Shown piece after piece: positions 22,572 to 37,500 of a stretch of 64,000 bases of DNA. The notes under the pieces are model-generated. The model made no database searches, had not been told where the DNA came from, and was given only the letters and a program-made list of their open reading frames with translations. This DNA comes from Crocodylus rhombifer (Eukaryota > Chordata > Crocodylia > Crocodylidae), in the NCBI GenBank assembly GCA_038503035.1, contig JAVSML010024418.1, positions 372,001-436,000 on the forward strand. Reading direction: 5' to 3'. The position numbers and the translations under genes were made by a program. Each line of letters starts with the position of its first letter. The first letter of the stretch is position 1.

Positions 22572-25500
22572 GTATGTGTTTTATGAACCAGGACTAAAGA
22601 AACAGAGGTGGGACCCAGGGAATCGGACAGAAGTCCTCTGTACAATTGAATTTCATGTGTTTTTCAGCAGTATTCTCAGGTTTAATCAAGTGAAAGTAAA
22701 CCTCTTGCATATAATTTGGTCTCCAGCTCTCCTGAGGCAGGTCATGAGGAAGCAATGCAAGTTCTGGCAAATCCTTTTAACTGAGGCTTATATTTTATGC
22801 ACAGCAATCAAGCCAAATGCGGCTTTTCTCTTTATTTTTAGAAAGTATCACTTAGGTCTCATTGATTTTGAATTCCCTGAAAAGGTGATATATAATGGCA
22901 ATTGTAATGATCTGATATGCCATTTTCTTCCTCAGAGGGAATCTGTTAACATTACAAATGACTGCACTTTTTCATGTTGCAATCAGGGAAATGGGGTAAT
23001 ATCAAACTGATGGTATTTGGTATAGAAAAACTGCATTAGTCACAGCAGATGAGTATAATGAATACATTTTTGTTCTATTTATAGGAGAAAAGAAAAAAGT
23101 CATAAAACCAGCCTCACGCAATGACCCCAAACTGGAAGGACTACAAGTGGTACCATGTTTTTTATTCCTTACCTATAAATCCTTGCTGTTTTTACATTCT
23201 ATAGACTTGCGTTTTACAAATCTATGAATACATGTGCCTGTTTCTATATTATATTTTGCTTAAAGTACTCTTTGCATGAAGATTTCTGTTACAATATTTG
23301 AAAGTGGTATAGAGCAGTGGTCTCCAAAGTGGTGTGCGCGCACCCCAGGGGGTGCGCAAGACGATCCATTGGGGTGTGGCAAGAAAATATTAGAACTTCT
23401 GTTTATATGTATATTTATATACATACATTGGGGATGCATACTCAAAATTTTTTACTGATAGGGGTGCGCAATCAAAAAAGTTTGGAGATAACTGGTATAG
23501 AGGAAGGATTCATATACCCTATAAGAGACATTGAGCTCATCCTTGCCAAAACTGCCAAAATAAAGGATTTCTTCAGTGTTTGAAGATTTTTATGAGCTTT
23601 ACTGTTTAACCTATTTTTAGGGGTTTGTGAAGCAAGCTATATTTGATCGCATTTGGATTTGGCCCGAATCGGGGACAGTGATTAAATTCATTGATTTGGA
23701 TCGCTGTCCCTGATCCGATTTCAGCTGACTCCACATCTGAAGATTTGATGCTGATTGGGAGAATCAGTGATTTGGCCATAGAGACAGCTTTAAATTTTTT
23801 TTTCTATATACCTCAAGGTACCAGGCATGGCTCGTGAATGCTGCAATGTTGGGGCAGATGAAGTGACCCACAGGATTGCAGGGAGCCCCCCCATGTGCTT
23901 GGAAGTGGACCAGAAGTACTTCCAATCCACTCCCATGTCCACCAGGGAGCACATTGGGGGGGTCCCCCCATTCCCCTCCCCAGCTTAGTGATCGGCCACA
24001 GGGGGAACCCAGGTGGTCCCAGACCCAGAAAGCACCAGTTGCCAAGCCGGGGGGGTGAAGGGGGACCCCCAGTGTGCTCCCTGGCAGACCCAGAAGTGGA
24101 CTGGAAGTGCTTCTGGGCCTGCTGCTGAGTGTGCTGGGGAGTCCCCCACACTCCTATGGGATGCTCCGTGCAACCCAGCATCGCAGCATTCATGAGCCAC
24201 CTGCTACCTTGAGGTATGTAGAAAAAACATTTAAAGCTGTGTCTATCTCCGAATTGATTCGGAGGGTTCTGATTCGATTCAGAGAGATTAATGGGTCTCT
24301 TGATTCAATTCAGATTCAGAGATTCGGCCACCAAATCGGGCCAAATCTCTGCCGAATCAAATCAGGGACCGAAGCGTTGCACAGCCCTACTATTTTCTCT
24401 TACAGAAGCTTAAACTGCAGATGTGACTGATTTATCTGTTTTCCTTCTGTCTGAGGAAGAGGGATTGTTTTGCATTGCTCATCCGGTGCTGCCATCTGGC
24501 ACATCAAGGAGTAGTAAGGATTGTTCTTGTTCAGAAAGGTCATAGCTCTGACCCTTTAAGAAAGAGATTTAAAAAAAAGAGAGAGAGAGATGGGGTTATT
24601 GTCTCTGCCTGCCTTAGAGAAGCAAAGAAACACATTTGGGGGTACTATTTAGTTTCCTGATCCTACTGGATGATGTTATCAGGGTGGCTTTTGAAGCATC
24701 AAAATGGGTCACTTTTGCCATGAATATTAAACTACAGGTAAAACACAATTTGAGGATAACGCATCTATTTATTCCTCTTCCTTTTCCCTGCCTGTTCTTT
24801 CTGCCTAAATTTTCAGATATGCTTCTTTTGTTCTGCCACCCAGCAAGACTGAAGTAGCTGGAGGTAAAGTGGAGTTATCTGAGTTTGTAGGCTGGGGAGA
24901 TGGCTGTTAAAAGAATATTTTAAGGCAGGTGAATAAGGGAGCTCATAACTTTTGTCTCAGCAGTGCAGTTCATCTGTTTATGCCACTGCTCTAGGCTTCT
25001 TAGTCTGAACTGCAGAAGTTTGATGCATCATCAAATCTTAGAGTTTAAGTATTAGCTGAAGACGACAGGTTTAGTCTGGGAAAATTCTGGTTCTCTTGAT
25101 TTTTAATGTTATGTACACTTTTTCAGAGTTTGTCAGTACTGAACAGCATTTGTTTGTTACTTTCTTTTGAAGGTTTCAAACATCTCAGAGCTTTTTTTAT
25201 TATGATTATTCTTTTTGATGCTGTTCTTTGAGCAATTAAACTTCAGAGTAGTGATATATAATAGTTTGCAAAAGGGTCTAATAAAATAAAAATAATAGTT
25301 CATTCAAGATTGCTTTCATTTCTGTGCAAAGAGCCAGTACAAGGCTAATATGCCACCTATTTTCTCAGAATAGGTTTTCATTAGGACGGGTATGAGTATG
25401 GACCATAGAACCAGGGACCATAGAACCAGCTAAAGAATCAAAGCTCATCAGTGTAACATCTCATATTTCTGCAGGTTGAGCACCAAGGGGGAGGAGGTCT

Positions 25501-28500
25501 GTTACATACATACATACGTACGTACATACATACCTAGGGTTCCTTGATCCACAGAGATAAGAGAGTTCCTTTCCAGTTCAGAGCCTTGGGTCTTTAGCTC
25601 AGCCTGTAATTGCTATTGCTTTTAGCAAATGTGTCAGTGTGGGGCCCTAGTTCTGTGCCCCATGTACATTTTTTGCCTTTCTACATAGACAGAATAGCAT
25701 TCCATCATCTGAGCATTAAATATTATGAAATGCTGAAATGCATCCTAGCCACCAGAGAGAGAACACCCACCATTTAAGATGTCATTTTCACCCACAAAAG
25801 GAGATGCATTATCTTAATGTGTATCTGCCAAATAGATTGGCATCATCAGAAAAAGCACCAAAATGCTGAGAAGCAATGAGTACAGTTGATGCTTGCATGC
25901 TACAACTCTTAATAGGGAAGGTTTTGAAACTGCTACTTTCTCCTTTGATGTAAACAAATATTCTGATACTATAAAAGCCTAAGCCTGCCTGCCTGCCTGC
26001 CTGCCATGCTTTATTTGCACTCTGGCTGACAGAAGCAGCCAATCAGAGTGCTCCAAGCATGGGGGAGCACAGCCATGATTCTGAAGCTGCAGCAAGGACT
26101 GGACAGAGGGTAAGGGAGCCAAGGCCAGCAGTGCTGCCCTTGGGTCTCCCAGCCCGCTCCCTGCAAGAGGCAGAACAGCGGCAGCGTTAGGTAGTAGCCC
26201 TCCATCCCAGATCCTCCCCGCCTCCCCCCCCGTCATACGTGATGGGCAATTGGCTAGTTAATTCAATAACAACTGTGTGTAAGTACAAATGGTGTTTAAT
26301 GATGAAGGTAGTTTATACAGCAACCAACAAGGGAAATGCAATGCTTACAAGCACAGACTTTGATTCTGTAAGGGTATGCCTCAGTTGATGGATCCCCTGG
26401 AGGATCAGAGCATAATTTAAGGTAGAGTAGGCAACTTATTTGGGCTGGAGTAAGCTCCAGAGTTTTATTCACATGAATTTAATATGCACACATAGATGCA
26501 CCCACTATATAGCAGAGTATATTATCCACAAAACACACTCAATCTACCTTTTTATAATAAAAATAATCATTTTCTGGAGTTTGGTATTTGCAGCTAGCTG
26601 TGGTTAGAGGCTTTTAGCACCACTTTACCCCACCAATGTCTTGGAACTGATTCCAAGAGAGCTTTATTATTACTCCCTACTTAAAGATCTTATAGCTGTA
26701 GAGTGTTTCAAACAAAATGTTGTAATAGCAGTCTACCAGTAGCATTGGATTGGTCTTCCCACTGCATCATTCATGCTTGAGACTAATATTTATGCAGACA
26801 GTTAAGAGGTTGCACTGGAGTTTAATTCCTAGATAACACCGTAGGCAATGTTATCCCTCTGCTGTTGTGTGTTACATATTGTCAGCAAAGACTAAAAGAC
26901 AGGCATGGACATGCTTCTGGGTACTGAGGCTCAGCTCCTAGATTTAGTGTCCAGGAAAATTAATCCTAGTTTGTTGTCCTTTGCAGCAGGCTCTCTGGAT
27001 AAAAAAAATTTGCTGAGTGAAATGAATTTGAAATATTTGGTTTCTCACCCCAAGAGACCCCCACACATCAGGCACTGACTGAAAAGGAACTGTGATATGC
27101 ACAGAAACATACTTATTTTTTTCAGTCAGCTCATGAATTCCTGATCCATTTCTTCTGGCAAAAGAAGGAAGAATCATGAAAGCAGAAATAAGAAATTGTG
27201 AAGTTACCTCAAAATGTCACAGAAGGAATGGGTGGGGGATAGATTACGGAGCTGGACAGTGACCCGGGATAGAAAAGGGAAATAGTGTGGGAACTATAAG
27301 AGAGAAGACCAGGATATGAACCAGGTAAAATAGGCAGGACAGGAGAAACTAGGAGGAAGATGCACCCTGTTGCTGCTAAAGCATGGCTGTCCATTTTCTT
27401 GCATCAGTACCTGCCAACTTTCTTATTTTCCCTACAGTTACTGATTGACTGGATTAATTCAACCCTGAAACAGGAACACATAATAATAAAAAGACTGGAG
27501 GAAGATCTATTTGATGGCCTGATACTTCATCATCTTTTGGGTAAGCTGCCTCTTTGATCTTAGTTCTCAAGAAAGTCTTGTAGGCTTTTCCATTCAGGAA
27601 CTTGCAGATAAAAGTGCACAACCTGTAGTAACAATTGTTATGTTTGCTGGCACCATCCTGACTGCTAATGCCTCTCTCTAATTCAAACAAAGAAAAGCAC
27701 AACACTGTGAACATTTTGTTACAATTGCAATTTAGAGAAAATATTTGATTGTTTTTATTTTTCATTTTGGAAAGTCATTTTGTTCCATCCTTAATTCAAA
27801 AAATAAAATGTTTGTCTTTGAAGTGTGAGGTCACAATACCTCTGAAAGGAGTCAAGGGCATCATAAACCAGAAGCTTGATTCTGATTTGCAATATTGTTG
27901 CCCTGTGGGGTCAGGCCAACTCTCAGGATCTCAATAGTCTGCTATTAGACAGGAGGATGTGACACAATTACACACATACAAACACATAAATCAGTGGGGG
28001 GCGGGGTGCACGCACCCCATCCTTCCCCCCAACTCGGGCACTTGTATACCTATCACCAATTCAAGCACCTACACATTATACACACCAAAAGTTGGACAAA
28101 AATCAGTTGTCAATACCCATATACTCAGTATGCATACACAGATTACTAATTCATATATCATACACACAATTTGTGTATATATGTGTACACTTGTATACAC
28201 ACACACACGCACACGCACGCATTCCTAGCTTGGATGGTACAGTATGTATGTGTGTACTTGGGGTACCTGGGATACTTGGGGAAAGGTTAAGGTGAGAGAG
28301 AGAGAGAGTGTTAAAGTGTAGGGAGTGAAAGTTGTCAGAACCAGGATTAGAACCGGTGGTCTAGAGAGAAGCTGGCGGAGGAACTGAGGTTTGGGTTTAC
28401 ATAAAATCAAGTGGCCCCAGGGTTACTCAGGGTCACTAGTGCAAGGGAAAAAGCCCAGTGGCAAGGAGGAGACAGCCAGGAAAGAAACTGAGGCAGAAAC

Positions 28501-31500
28501 CTGGGAGCTCAGGGGAAAAGGCATCGGAGACAAAGCAATAGCAGTGGCAGAGATCCAGGGAAAAGGCAGTGGGATTAAGACGGTGGCAAAGAAACAGGGG
28601 GTTTGCAGGCAGAGAGGAGCTCAGGACAGGTGTTGGAGGTGGCAGCAAGCCAGGAGCAGGAGAAGGAGAAATGAGACGGAAGTTAGAGGGAGGAGGAGCA
28701 GGATTGGAGCACAGCAAGAACCGTAGTAAAGCAAAACCCAACTTAAGGGTTCAAATAACAGTTTTATTAAATGGACAACATGCTACACAGCCCCATGAAG
28801 TTATTGGTACACACACACACACACATTTCTCTCTCTCTCTCTTTCTCAATGGCAGAAGGAGAAAGAGACTCAGTGAAAGGGTTGGAGTCCAGGTAGAGAG
28901 GAGAAACAGAGTCCAAGTCCTTGGTTGAAGAGGGGGTACAGGGTGATAGCTACTTATCCAGGCTGGAAAGAGGTCTTTGTCCAGTAGGTGTTGTCCGGGG
29001 GGGCGTTGCTGGCAGGGCCTCTGGATGGAGAGGTAGTGTAGTATGGTGCTGGTGCAGATGGAGAGGGTGTCCCAAGGAGTCAGTCTTCACTACCTCTTTT
29101 ATGGGGCAGACTACCTGTGATCTTCTATGGGAAAGCCTGTTCAGGCAAGGTCAGCCCTGTTCAAGAGGGTTCCGTGTGTTCTTACTGGGCATATGCAGCC
29201 TTGGCACAATGGTGGATTGCCTCATCTTTTGTTTCTTGAATGCTGAGGGTGGTTCCAATGGCTGGGTAGTTGGTCCAGGTATTGGTGTTGATGGTTCGGT
29301 CACTCAGAAGGAGCTATTTTAGACATATTGCCATTGTCTCTCAAGCACCCGCATTCATCCCCATTCATCTGGGAGCCAAGTTGCATAGGAAGGATCGGTC
29401 TGAGTCATAGGTTACACAACAGAGCACAGGGAAAAGATGAAGACTTGGCAAACAAAATGGAAACTTGACATGACTTATGCTAACTTACATATGTAGGCCT
29501 AAATCATATAGTACCAGTAAAACAGTAATATAGAACAGTAAAAATCAATATAAACATAATAATGATACAATATAAAGAAGGAGAAAAAAACAAAACAAAT
29601 ACAACTTGCTACCAAAATAAAATGCTGAAGCTTATCCTATGTCTTAGCTCACTTATACTTACCTATAGGGAATAGAGAGGGAGAGAAAAAGTCAGAAATG
29701 GTTGGGGAAGGAGAGGGAATGCATTAAAAAAAAAAAAAAAAAAAAAGAGAGAGAGAGAGAAAAGAAAAACTGGGGGTTTTGCTACAATATTACCAAAAAC
29801 CTCAGATGGAAATAAGATTGCAACTACACATTTTTATCTGTGGGTGATGGTGGTGTTATTTAAAAGGAAAAAACACCAAACAAAACATTTAAAGTCTTGC
29901 TCAAGCTGTAACCTCAGCTGGTATAAATCAGTGTAACTATTCACTTCAATGAACCGACATTTCTTTCTTATACCAGAGGATGTAGGGTCTCTAAAAAGTG
30001 CCTACTCTGGGCCTAGGGGCCTATCACTCCCTCTATAATGTTACTGCTGTCATTACCTTGTCTTTCACTCTCTTTTGTCTGCACTGGGGCTTGTGCAGCT
30101 GCTGACTGCTAACATCTCCTAAAAAGGTCTGTCTCAATAGAATGAGTTTTCTTTTGCGATTTGGAAAGGTGATACTATATCCATGGCCAACATTTCTCCC
30201 TGCATATAAGGAGCTACAGGCTTAGCAAAGAAATTGGCAGGAAAAAAATGCTCCCTGGAATACTCCAGCTACTCTTGGCAAATCTGAAGGTGGAGCTGCT
30301 GTAAGTCATGTGGCAGTCTGTGGCTATACTCTTGAAATCAGACTCCTGGGCAAAGTGTAGTGACCTAAGTGAGGCTGTGCATGAGTGAAGATTGTATCTG
30401 TGCAAAAACAATTATAGCAAGCAATTCTATAGCTATGTGTGTTTAGTTTTGCTGATTGCTTAAATCAAATGCCTGGACACATGATCTATTTGCAGTGGTG
30501 TACATGAATGACACATGGGACAAAATCCTATTCTGCTTTGAGCCCCTAGGCTAGGTACTTTAAAAAGCCCAAGGTGGAAACCATCCAAGTTATGTGGTTT
30601 TCTGTAAGTGGCATAGTTTCAATTGGTAGTGAACAGAACGCACATTTGCCCTTTGGTGGTCGGGGGAGGCAAATTTTAGAACGGGTTCCGACATGTTTTT
30701 AAACAAGACTATGTATGCCAAACTTATATTCTGTTATGGGTATAGACTGGTTTCCGATCACTTATACTGGTAAAAGTGTAATGTCTATACCTAGTCCTAC
30801 ATGGTATGCATGCAGCTGTGTAACTGGAGCTTGCAGCACTTACATACAGTTTGGGATTTTATTCCCCCAGTGGTTAAATAGCACTGCCCGCATTCATACA
30901 TGCTGAAAGTAAGACAGAGGAGAAGTACCCTCTTACCCCAAGCCAGCTTCCAAAGGTAGTCTGGAAAAGTTTTGGAGTAATGCCTAGCTTGTGGCCTGGT
31001 TTTTAGATTCATTTACTGGGAAGCAAGAGAGCATGGTTCAAACACCCTCTAAATGAGGGATTCTGGGATTCCTGTCTTTAATTTTTACCAACCAGCCGGG
31101 ACCAGCCTTTGAAATCCAGGACTGTACTGGGCAAACTGGAACATACGGTCACCCTAATGTTATCTATCTGCAGCATATCCCAGAATAGCTGTTTGCTTAT
31201 TCAAACTGGATTTTTCTCTGTTCTCCTGCTACCTAGCAGTATATTTGAAGGGAGGTACCCAGGGCAGTAGCCCACATGCTGCCTTTGTGTGGGGCACAAA
31301 CATAGCTGTAGGCAGCTGCTGTGAAGGTCTCTGAGCCACCCTGTTATGCCTTTGTTGCTACCTACCCAACAGTGAAGTCTTCTAATAGCTACTTACTGCT
31401 TGTAGTTGCCCTAAGTTAGTTGCACACCTGCCCACTGAGGATTCTGATGTAATTCCATTGGTGTAGAAAACACATGGGTTACTACATCAGCATAAGAATG

Positions 31501-34500
31501 TTTGCATGTCCAGGCTGTAAGCTCTTTTGGTACATCTGTTGTGATATTTGCATTGTTTTCAGGCTGTTATTAAAACACAATCTTCCTCTTCTTTCCTCTA
31601 TCTCACACAGAAAAGCTAGGATCTCTCAGCCTAGACGTTGAGAAGATTGCACTGACAGAAAGCAAGCAGAGACAGAAACTTACTGTGATTCTAGAAGCTG
31701 TGACCAAGTGTTTGCAACTAGAGGAGAGCCAGCTGAAATGGAGTACTGATTGTATGTATGGATGTAAAATGGAAGGAAATTCTCTCACAAGATTATTCTG
31801 TGTTCTGTGATCTTACTGAACTAGGAAGGTGCTGCTAAAGGAAAGATGCTGGAATTGGAGTCAGGAGAATTGGGTTCAGGTCCTAGCTGAGGTGCAGATT
31901 TGACACGGGGCAGGTCACTCATCTTTCACTTCCCAAGCTATAAAATGGGACTAATACACCTGCTTCGTGACAGTATGTGGAGGCTCAGTATCTGGAACAC
32001 TTGTATGTTCTCAGGCAGTGGGCACAACAAGGATGTAAAGTATTGCTGTGAGGTGGTAATGAGCTTGCATATTACTTATGAGATCATCTTCTCTTTATAT
32101 GAATAGCAATTTTGAAGAAGGACTTACTGAGCACATTACATCTTCTGATTGCCATAGCAAAGCACTTTCAGCCTGATCTGGCTATCCCTCCAAATATTCA
32201 TGTGGAAGTAGTAACAATTGAGGTAACTTTGTCTTTTATATTTGCTACTGTAGGCCACAGAGACCCCTTGCAAGATTAAGCTTATTTAAAAAAATATAAC
32301 TACATGTAGAGCAGCCATCTCCACCTCCCTCACAAAGGCATTCTGCTGGGACTGTTGTCGTCATCATCATCCCCCATCCCCTCCTTCAGTTACGCTACTG
32401 GGAAAAGATGCAAAAACTGCAAGTAGCTTAACAGGTTGCAAGCATTCCAAAGCTTCAACAAAGAGGATGACAAAAGTGCCATTCATTACTGATCAGTTTA
32501 GAACCCAGAATCTGAATGAAGCAAGACAGCTCTTAGTGATGCCTCTGAGTGATTTCTGAATTTACAGACCCATCCCCTTCACCTGTGTAGGATTTGGAAT
32601 TTTAGGGGTAACAGTTCAAATGTTCTTGAGTGACTTAGCATCCAAATCTGTTTGAAAGTAAGTTGACGTGTCTACACGTGCACTTTTATGTGCAGAAGCC
32701 TATTTTACTGTGCATTAAAATGTCATGTAAAGAACTGTGCAATTACACTAATGCACAGTAAAATAAGCTACTGTGTAGTAAGCATAATTTTAAAAATGTG
32801 CATTTTTTGGTACTGCACATTAGGGCAGCCTCATGCACATTTTAGTACCTCACATTGGAGGTACTCCATTTAATGCACATTAGGAAAAGTGTATTTATGC
32901 ATGTGTAGATGCACCCAGTGTCATATTTGAAAATGGAGCTTAGGCTCCTAAGTCAGGATGACATTTGTGAATATTTTACACACTTCACTGATGACGATCA
33001 GCCTTTCATGGAAGTCATCAAGGTCAGGTTTCCTTGCTTCACCACGGTGGTTAAATATAATTCTTCTGTATTTGCTTTTGTTTAACAGCGTACAGCGAAA
33101 GGCCTAAAGATGGAAAATGCTGTGGAATATATCACAGATTGCAAGTAAGCAGGGATGTACAATTAGGAAGGGTTTACATGATTTCTTCATTTATTGCCAA
33201 AAGCATCATGGAGGTTATTTAAAAACATAACATCTTAACCAATCAGAAAAAACCTAAATATTAAACTGAAGTTATCCAAAAGAATAACAGTAGTACTTGT
33301 CTGATTGCTGTTCAGTTACAATCTGTAAAATAATTTGTATCAGTATTTGTTAGGCTTAGGAAACTCTATTCTGACAGAATTATTGCATGAAGCAAAAGCA
33401 CTTATTCATTTTGTAGAGTCCTTACTAGGTTTTAATTGATCTTAGAAAGATCTAAAAAATGTCATCATATTTGTAAGCCAAGCTTTTTAGGTTTATACAG
33501 CCAAGATTAAAACTACAACAGCATAAACCAAACCTGGTTTACTTCTATTATGAATTTATTAGCATTATTATTACATTACCAACATTAGGCATTTTTTCAT
33601 GTGGAATTAAAGAAAATAATTTTTAAGTTTTGCCTAGTTTGTGAGATTCTTTGATTTATTACCTAAGCTTACAATGGGATACAATTTTAATATTAAGAAA
33701 ATGTGGAGAATTTTCCAAGAACTGGAAACAGTTTTCCCTCTTATAGTTCCATCAAACTATTATTATTTTTCATGTCAGTACATCTTTCTTTAAATTCTAA
33801 TATCAGGACCAGCTTGTCGGAGAAGTGTATTATGATTTGTGCTTATAAAATAAATGTTTATTGCTCTGTGTGCCAAATAAAACCTTATATTCTTCCAAGA
33901 ACACACATACACGGTGTACTTTAAAAATGCCTATTGGAAAGCTATCTCTGGCATACAGCTGGTGAGGTTTTGTACTGTATCTGCTACTTCACAGGATGCC
34001 TTGTGGCACAGATATGCTTTGCTTATGAATAGGATTAGCTTTGCTGCATGTCTTATCTTCCCCCCCCCTCATGCTCTCGTTTTATTTTATCTTTAGGGAG
34101 ACTTTAGAAGATCAGTCAAGTAAGTTTTCTTATGACAAAATTTAGTGGTTCTCTAGTACATTCTATAGACATTCGATTCTGATTGCTGTTGTCCTGATGT
34201 ATCGTGATACTAATCCCAGTGGATTTTAATGACTGCGATGTTAATATTAGCAGGAGACCAAAGTTGGGCCCAATGTGGTTCAACTTGATTTATGCCACAG
34301 AAGAACCTAATCCATTTGGGCTATTAGAAGTTTCAACAAAGGAGACGAAGCATTGGTGAGATAAAGGGAGATGAATACCATTCATCACTCTGAACTATGG
34401 GTGCCTGTAGCCGTACTGTTGGGCTGCTCCAACGTGCTATAATTACCTGGTAATTACTGCGTGGTAATTACCACAGTCCAGCCAGCTTCCATGTCTCATG

Positions 34501-37500
34501 GATTAGCATCTCCACACTTCAAAATGGCAGCAGGGGTGCTTGAACTAAAGCTCATTAAACAAACTTTATTTCAAGCACCCCCATTGCCATTTTGAATCAT
34601 GGGGACACTAATACACAAGACACTACAATGCTCTACTTAGAGCAGCTCTCAGAGCCACTCTAAAGCTCCCCTCCCTCCAACTCTTACCCCTGGAGCATGT
34701 GTAAAAGTGCCGTATGTGTCTGCATCAGGGCTGCAGAACTGAGCCTCTGACTTGGTGCCAGATGCATTCAGGTCTCATTTCTATAGTTTGCAAAGCAGTG
34801 ATCTGAAATTTTGCTAGTGCCTGACAACCTACCTTTTAAAAAGCAAGTCAATCCAAAACAGATTGCACCAGCAGAACGCTTCAGTTTAAATTTAACCTAT
34901 CTGCAGAGAGCAAAAAAAGGCCTAGGCACCCTGTTAGCTCTATTTTGAGGACGCATTTGATGTGCTGGCCTGGTCCTCTGTAAAATGGGTACATTTCCTT
35001 CCCAAAGAAAAGATTAGGTTGTTTCAACACTTTTGTGCTCAGCTCTTATTAATGCTTATATATTGGATGAAGCAGTTCCCGTGATGCATTTATATTTATC
35101 ACTTACTCCATTAAGTGATCTTCAGTCTAAACAGAAGCATTAGCCAAAAGTGAGAAATTATCTGTTTCCATGGGTTAATCTGTCATAGGAATAAACCTTG
35201 AAATCACTCTGGAAGATAATGCCTTTGTTTTTTAATGCATCTTGCTTAAATAAGGAAAGAACTGTATTATTGCAAAGGTTTGCTTCAGAAGAGTGTACTC
35301 TAGCTTGCAAGAATGTTGCAGGCTTTAGATGTAGCCATACAATTGATTTGCTGTAGTTTTTATTGGTTTCATAATAATACTGCACCAACAACAGGGAAAA
35401 TGAAACCCAATGGAGCTCATTCAACACTGGAGCCATTTGATCTAGCAGAGCTGGTAATTCTAATTGGTATTCTTTCCTAAACAAAGCTGGACTTGCTTCC
35501 CATACCACGGAAGCCAGACATTCCTTGTAGTTATGCTGGCATAATGCCCTTGGCTTTGTTCATCTTGGATCAAATTAATGTTGTTGTAAGGTCATGAAGG
35601 GAAGACGTACAAGATTCCCATTAGACCTGGTCAGAAAACGAGGGTAAGAATTCACTAGCATTTAAAAGCATTTCCATTTTCCCCTGTGTAACAGGGAGTC
35701 TACCTAGGGCTGGTCAGAAGTTAGCCTGCCCACCTGTTTCTGGACTAACTGCCTACATCTCTTTCCTGCCACACCTTGTTGTTTAATAATTGGTGTCTTA
35801 ATTAGGTGGGAGGCTGCCCTTTGGCTCTGTTCTCCTGGACCTATATATGCAGCTCCAACCAAGCCTCACAGATGACACGCACACAAATGATGTTTCCTCA
35901 CACTACAACCGGTGCTCCTATGTCTCACAGGGACTCTCCCTCCCTCCCTGGAGCAGGAAGTCATTGTGCTCTCCCTTGCTGTAATTTTGGACCCACACTC
36001 AGCCTCCTCTCAGCTGAGGATTTACCAGAATCAGGATTCACCCCTAGCTTCCTGGCTGAGCCCCCTATTCAGCCTTAGCCCCAGCTATGGTCTCAGGCAT
36101 CTGAAAACATACCTTGGCCTACTCCCCACACAGGGGGTTCCTGCTATGCCCACTCTAGGGCCTCTATACCACCCCCCCACCCTGGGGTCTTCTCATCATC
36201 CTCACACTCAACTACCCACGGGGCTGGCCCTTGCGCTGCCCTTCAGGCTTACTCCCAATTTGGCCCTTCAGGTCTACTCCCATTCAACCCTACTCTGTGT
36301 GGAGCCACCTACATCCCTGCCCTCTCAGGGCCTTCACAATTGCCCTCTCTCTCCAGGGATAGTTATATGGACCTGACGAGGGGCCTCTGGGAACTTCCTC
36401 TCCTGCAGGTTCAGGTGGCTGCAGCCGTGCCTGGCCCCACTCCTCTTCTGGGGTCTTCCACCCCCTAGGGCTCAGGTGGCCATAGCTGTGCCTGGCCCTT
36501 GTACCCACTGAATTGTGGGGGCTGGGGTTAAGGTCCCCCAACCTGCCTTTTCACTGGGGTGGAAACTGGCCTAGCATTTCTTGGGGGCTCCCACACCACC
36601 AGGAGCCCCACCAGGCCACCCATCCATGGCAGAATGCAGTTTTAGGTCATGTCCAGGACTAGGAGCCTCCTAGCCATCTCCATAAGCTCTTGCCCTTACC
36701 TCTATGTGTTCCTGCTGCAGCTCAGCCAAGCAATATTTGTGCTGCAAACCCAGAAATGATGCAGTGAAGTCAGCTTGGGGGCTCCTCTCACTACAGCTTT
36801 AAAGCACAATGGAGAATGAGACCTTGACATTGATGGTGAGGAGGTCTTCTCAAGGCCTTATTTCTAGGTTTGGCATGGATGGGCATGGCCACACTGCTTG
36901 GTGAAGCTCTCAAGAGTTTTACAGAAACAGTATAGACATACCTGCTGGTCTTTTTGTACTGTAAAATCGATTAATCTTCATCTACAGGCAGATATTTTTA
37001 ACACTCAAGTTGGGGCCATTCTCTCCCCTCAGTTTTTGTAGGAAGTCTCATTGATGGCAATCAAAATTTGAGGTAGGGAAGAGCCCAGTGATGTAGAGTT
37101 TTCTTCGCTGATTTTTTTTTTTGGTCACACTTGTTCATGGGTATGAAGCTCAGAAGAACCATAAAAACCACAGAATTTCCTTCACCTTTCCTACTGCCTC
37201 AGGCTGGTGACAGACAAATCACAACAGCCTATGCATTTTAAAATTAGGGGAGATGACTAAAACAAACTACTTTTTTGACATAAGATTCCAAGTACAGAGA
37301 AGTGAAGATCCATCTTCTCTACTGAATGCAGAGGCAAGGTGCTTTTTCCTTTTAGTAGCGTGAAGCAACTGCTTCAACCTCCCTTAACCACTCAACTGGT
37401 AGCTATTCCAAATAATCTCTAATAACGTTTGTGAAATATTTTGCCTAGATACTGATGCTTTTGATGAATTATTCACCCATGCTCCTGACAAATTGGAAGC

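Noticed and set aside
22576..23010. 144-codon ORF directly after PARVG coding exon 1
   Set aside because: It begins just after the GTATGT donor and reads through the intron. The next exon at 23085 continues PARVG in phase.
28391..29322. ORFs of 111 to 133 codons as a possible gene
   Set aside because: Purine-rich low complexity, no domain, no splice logic; possibly an antisense LTR.
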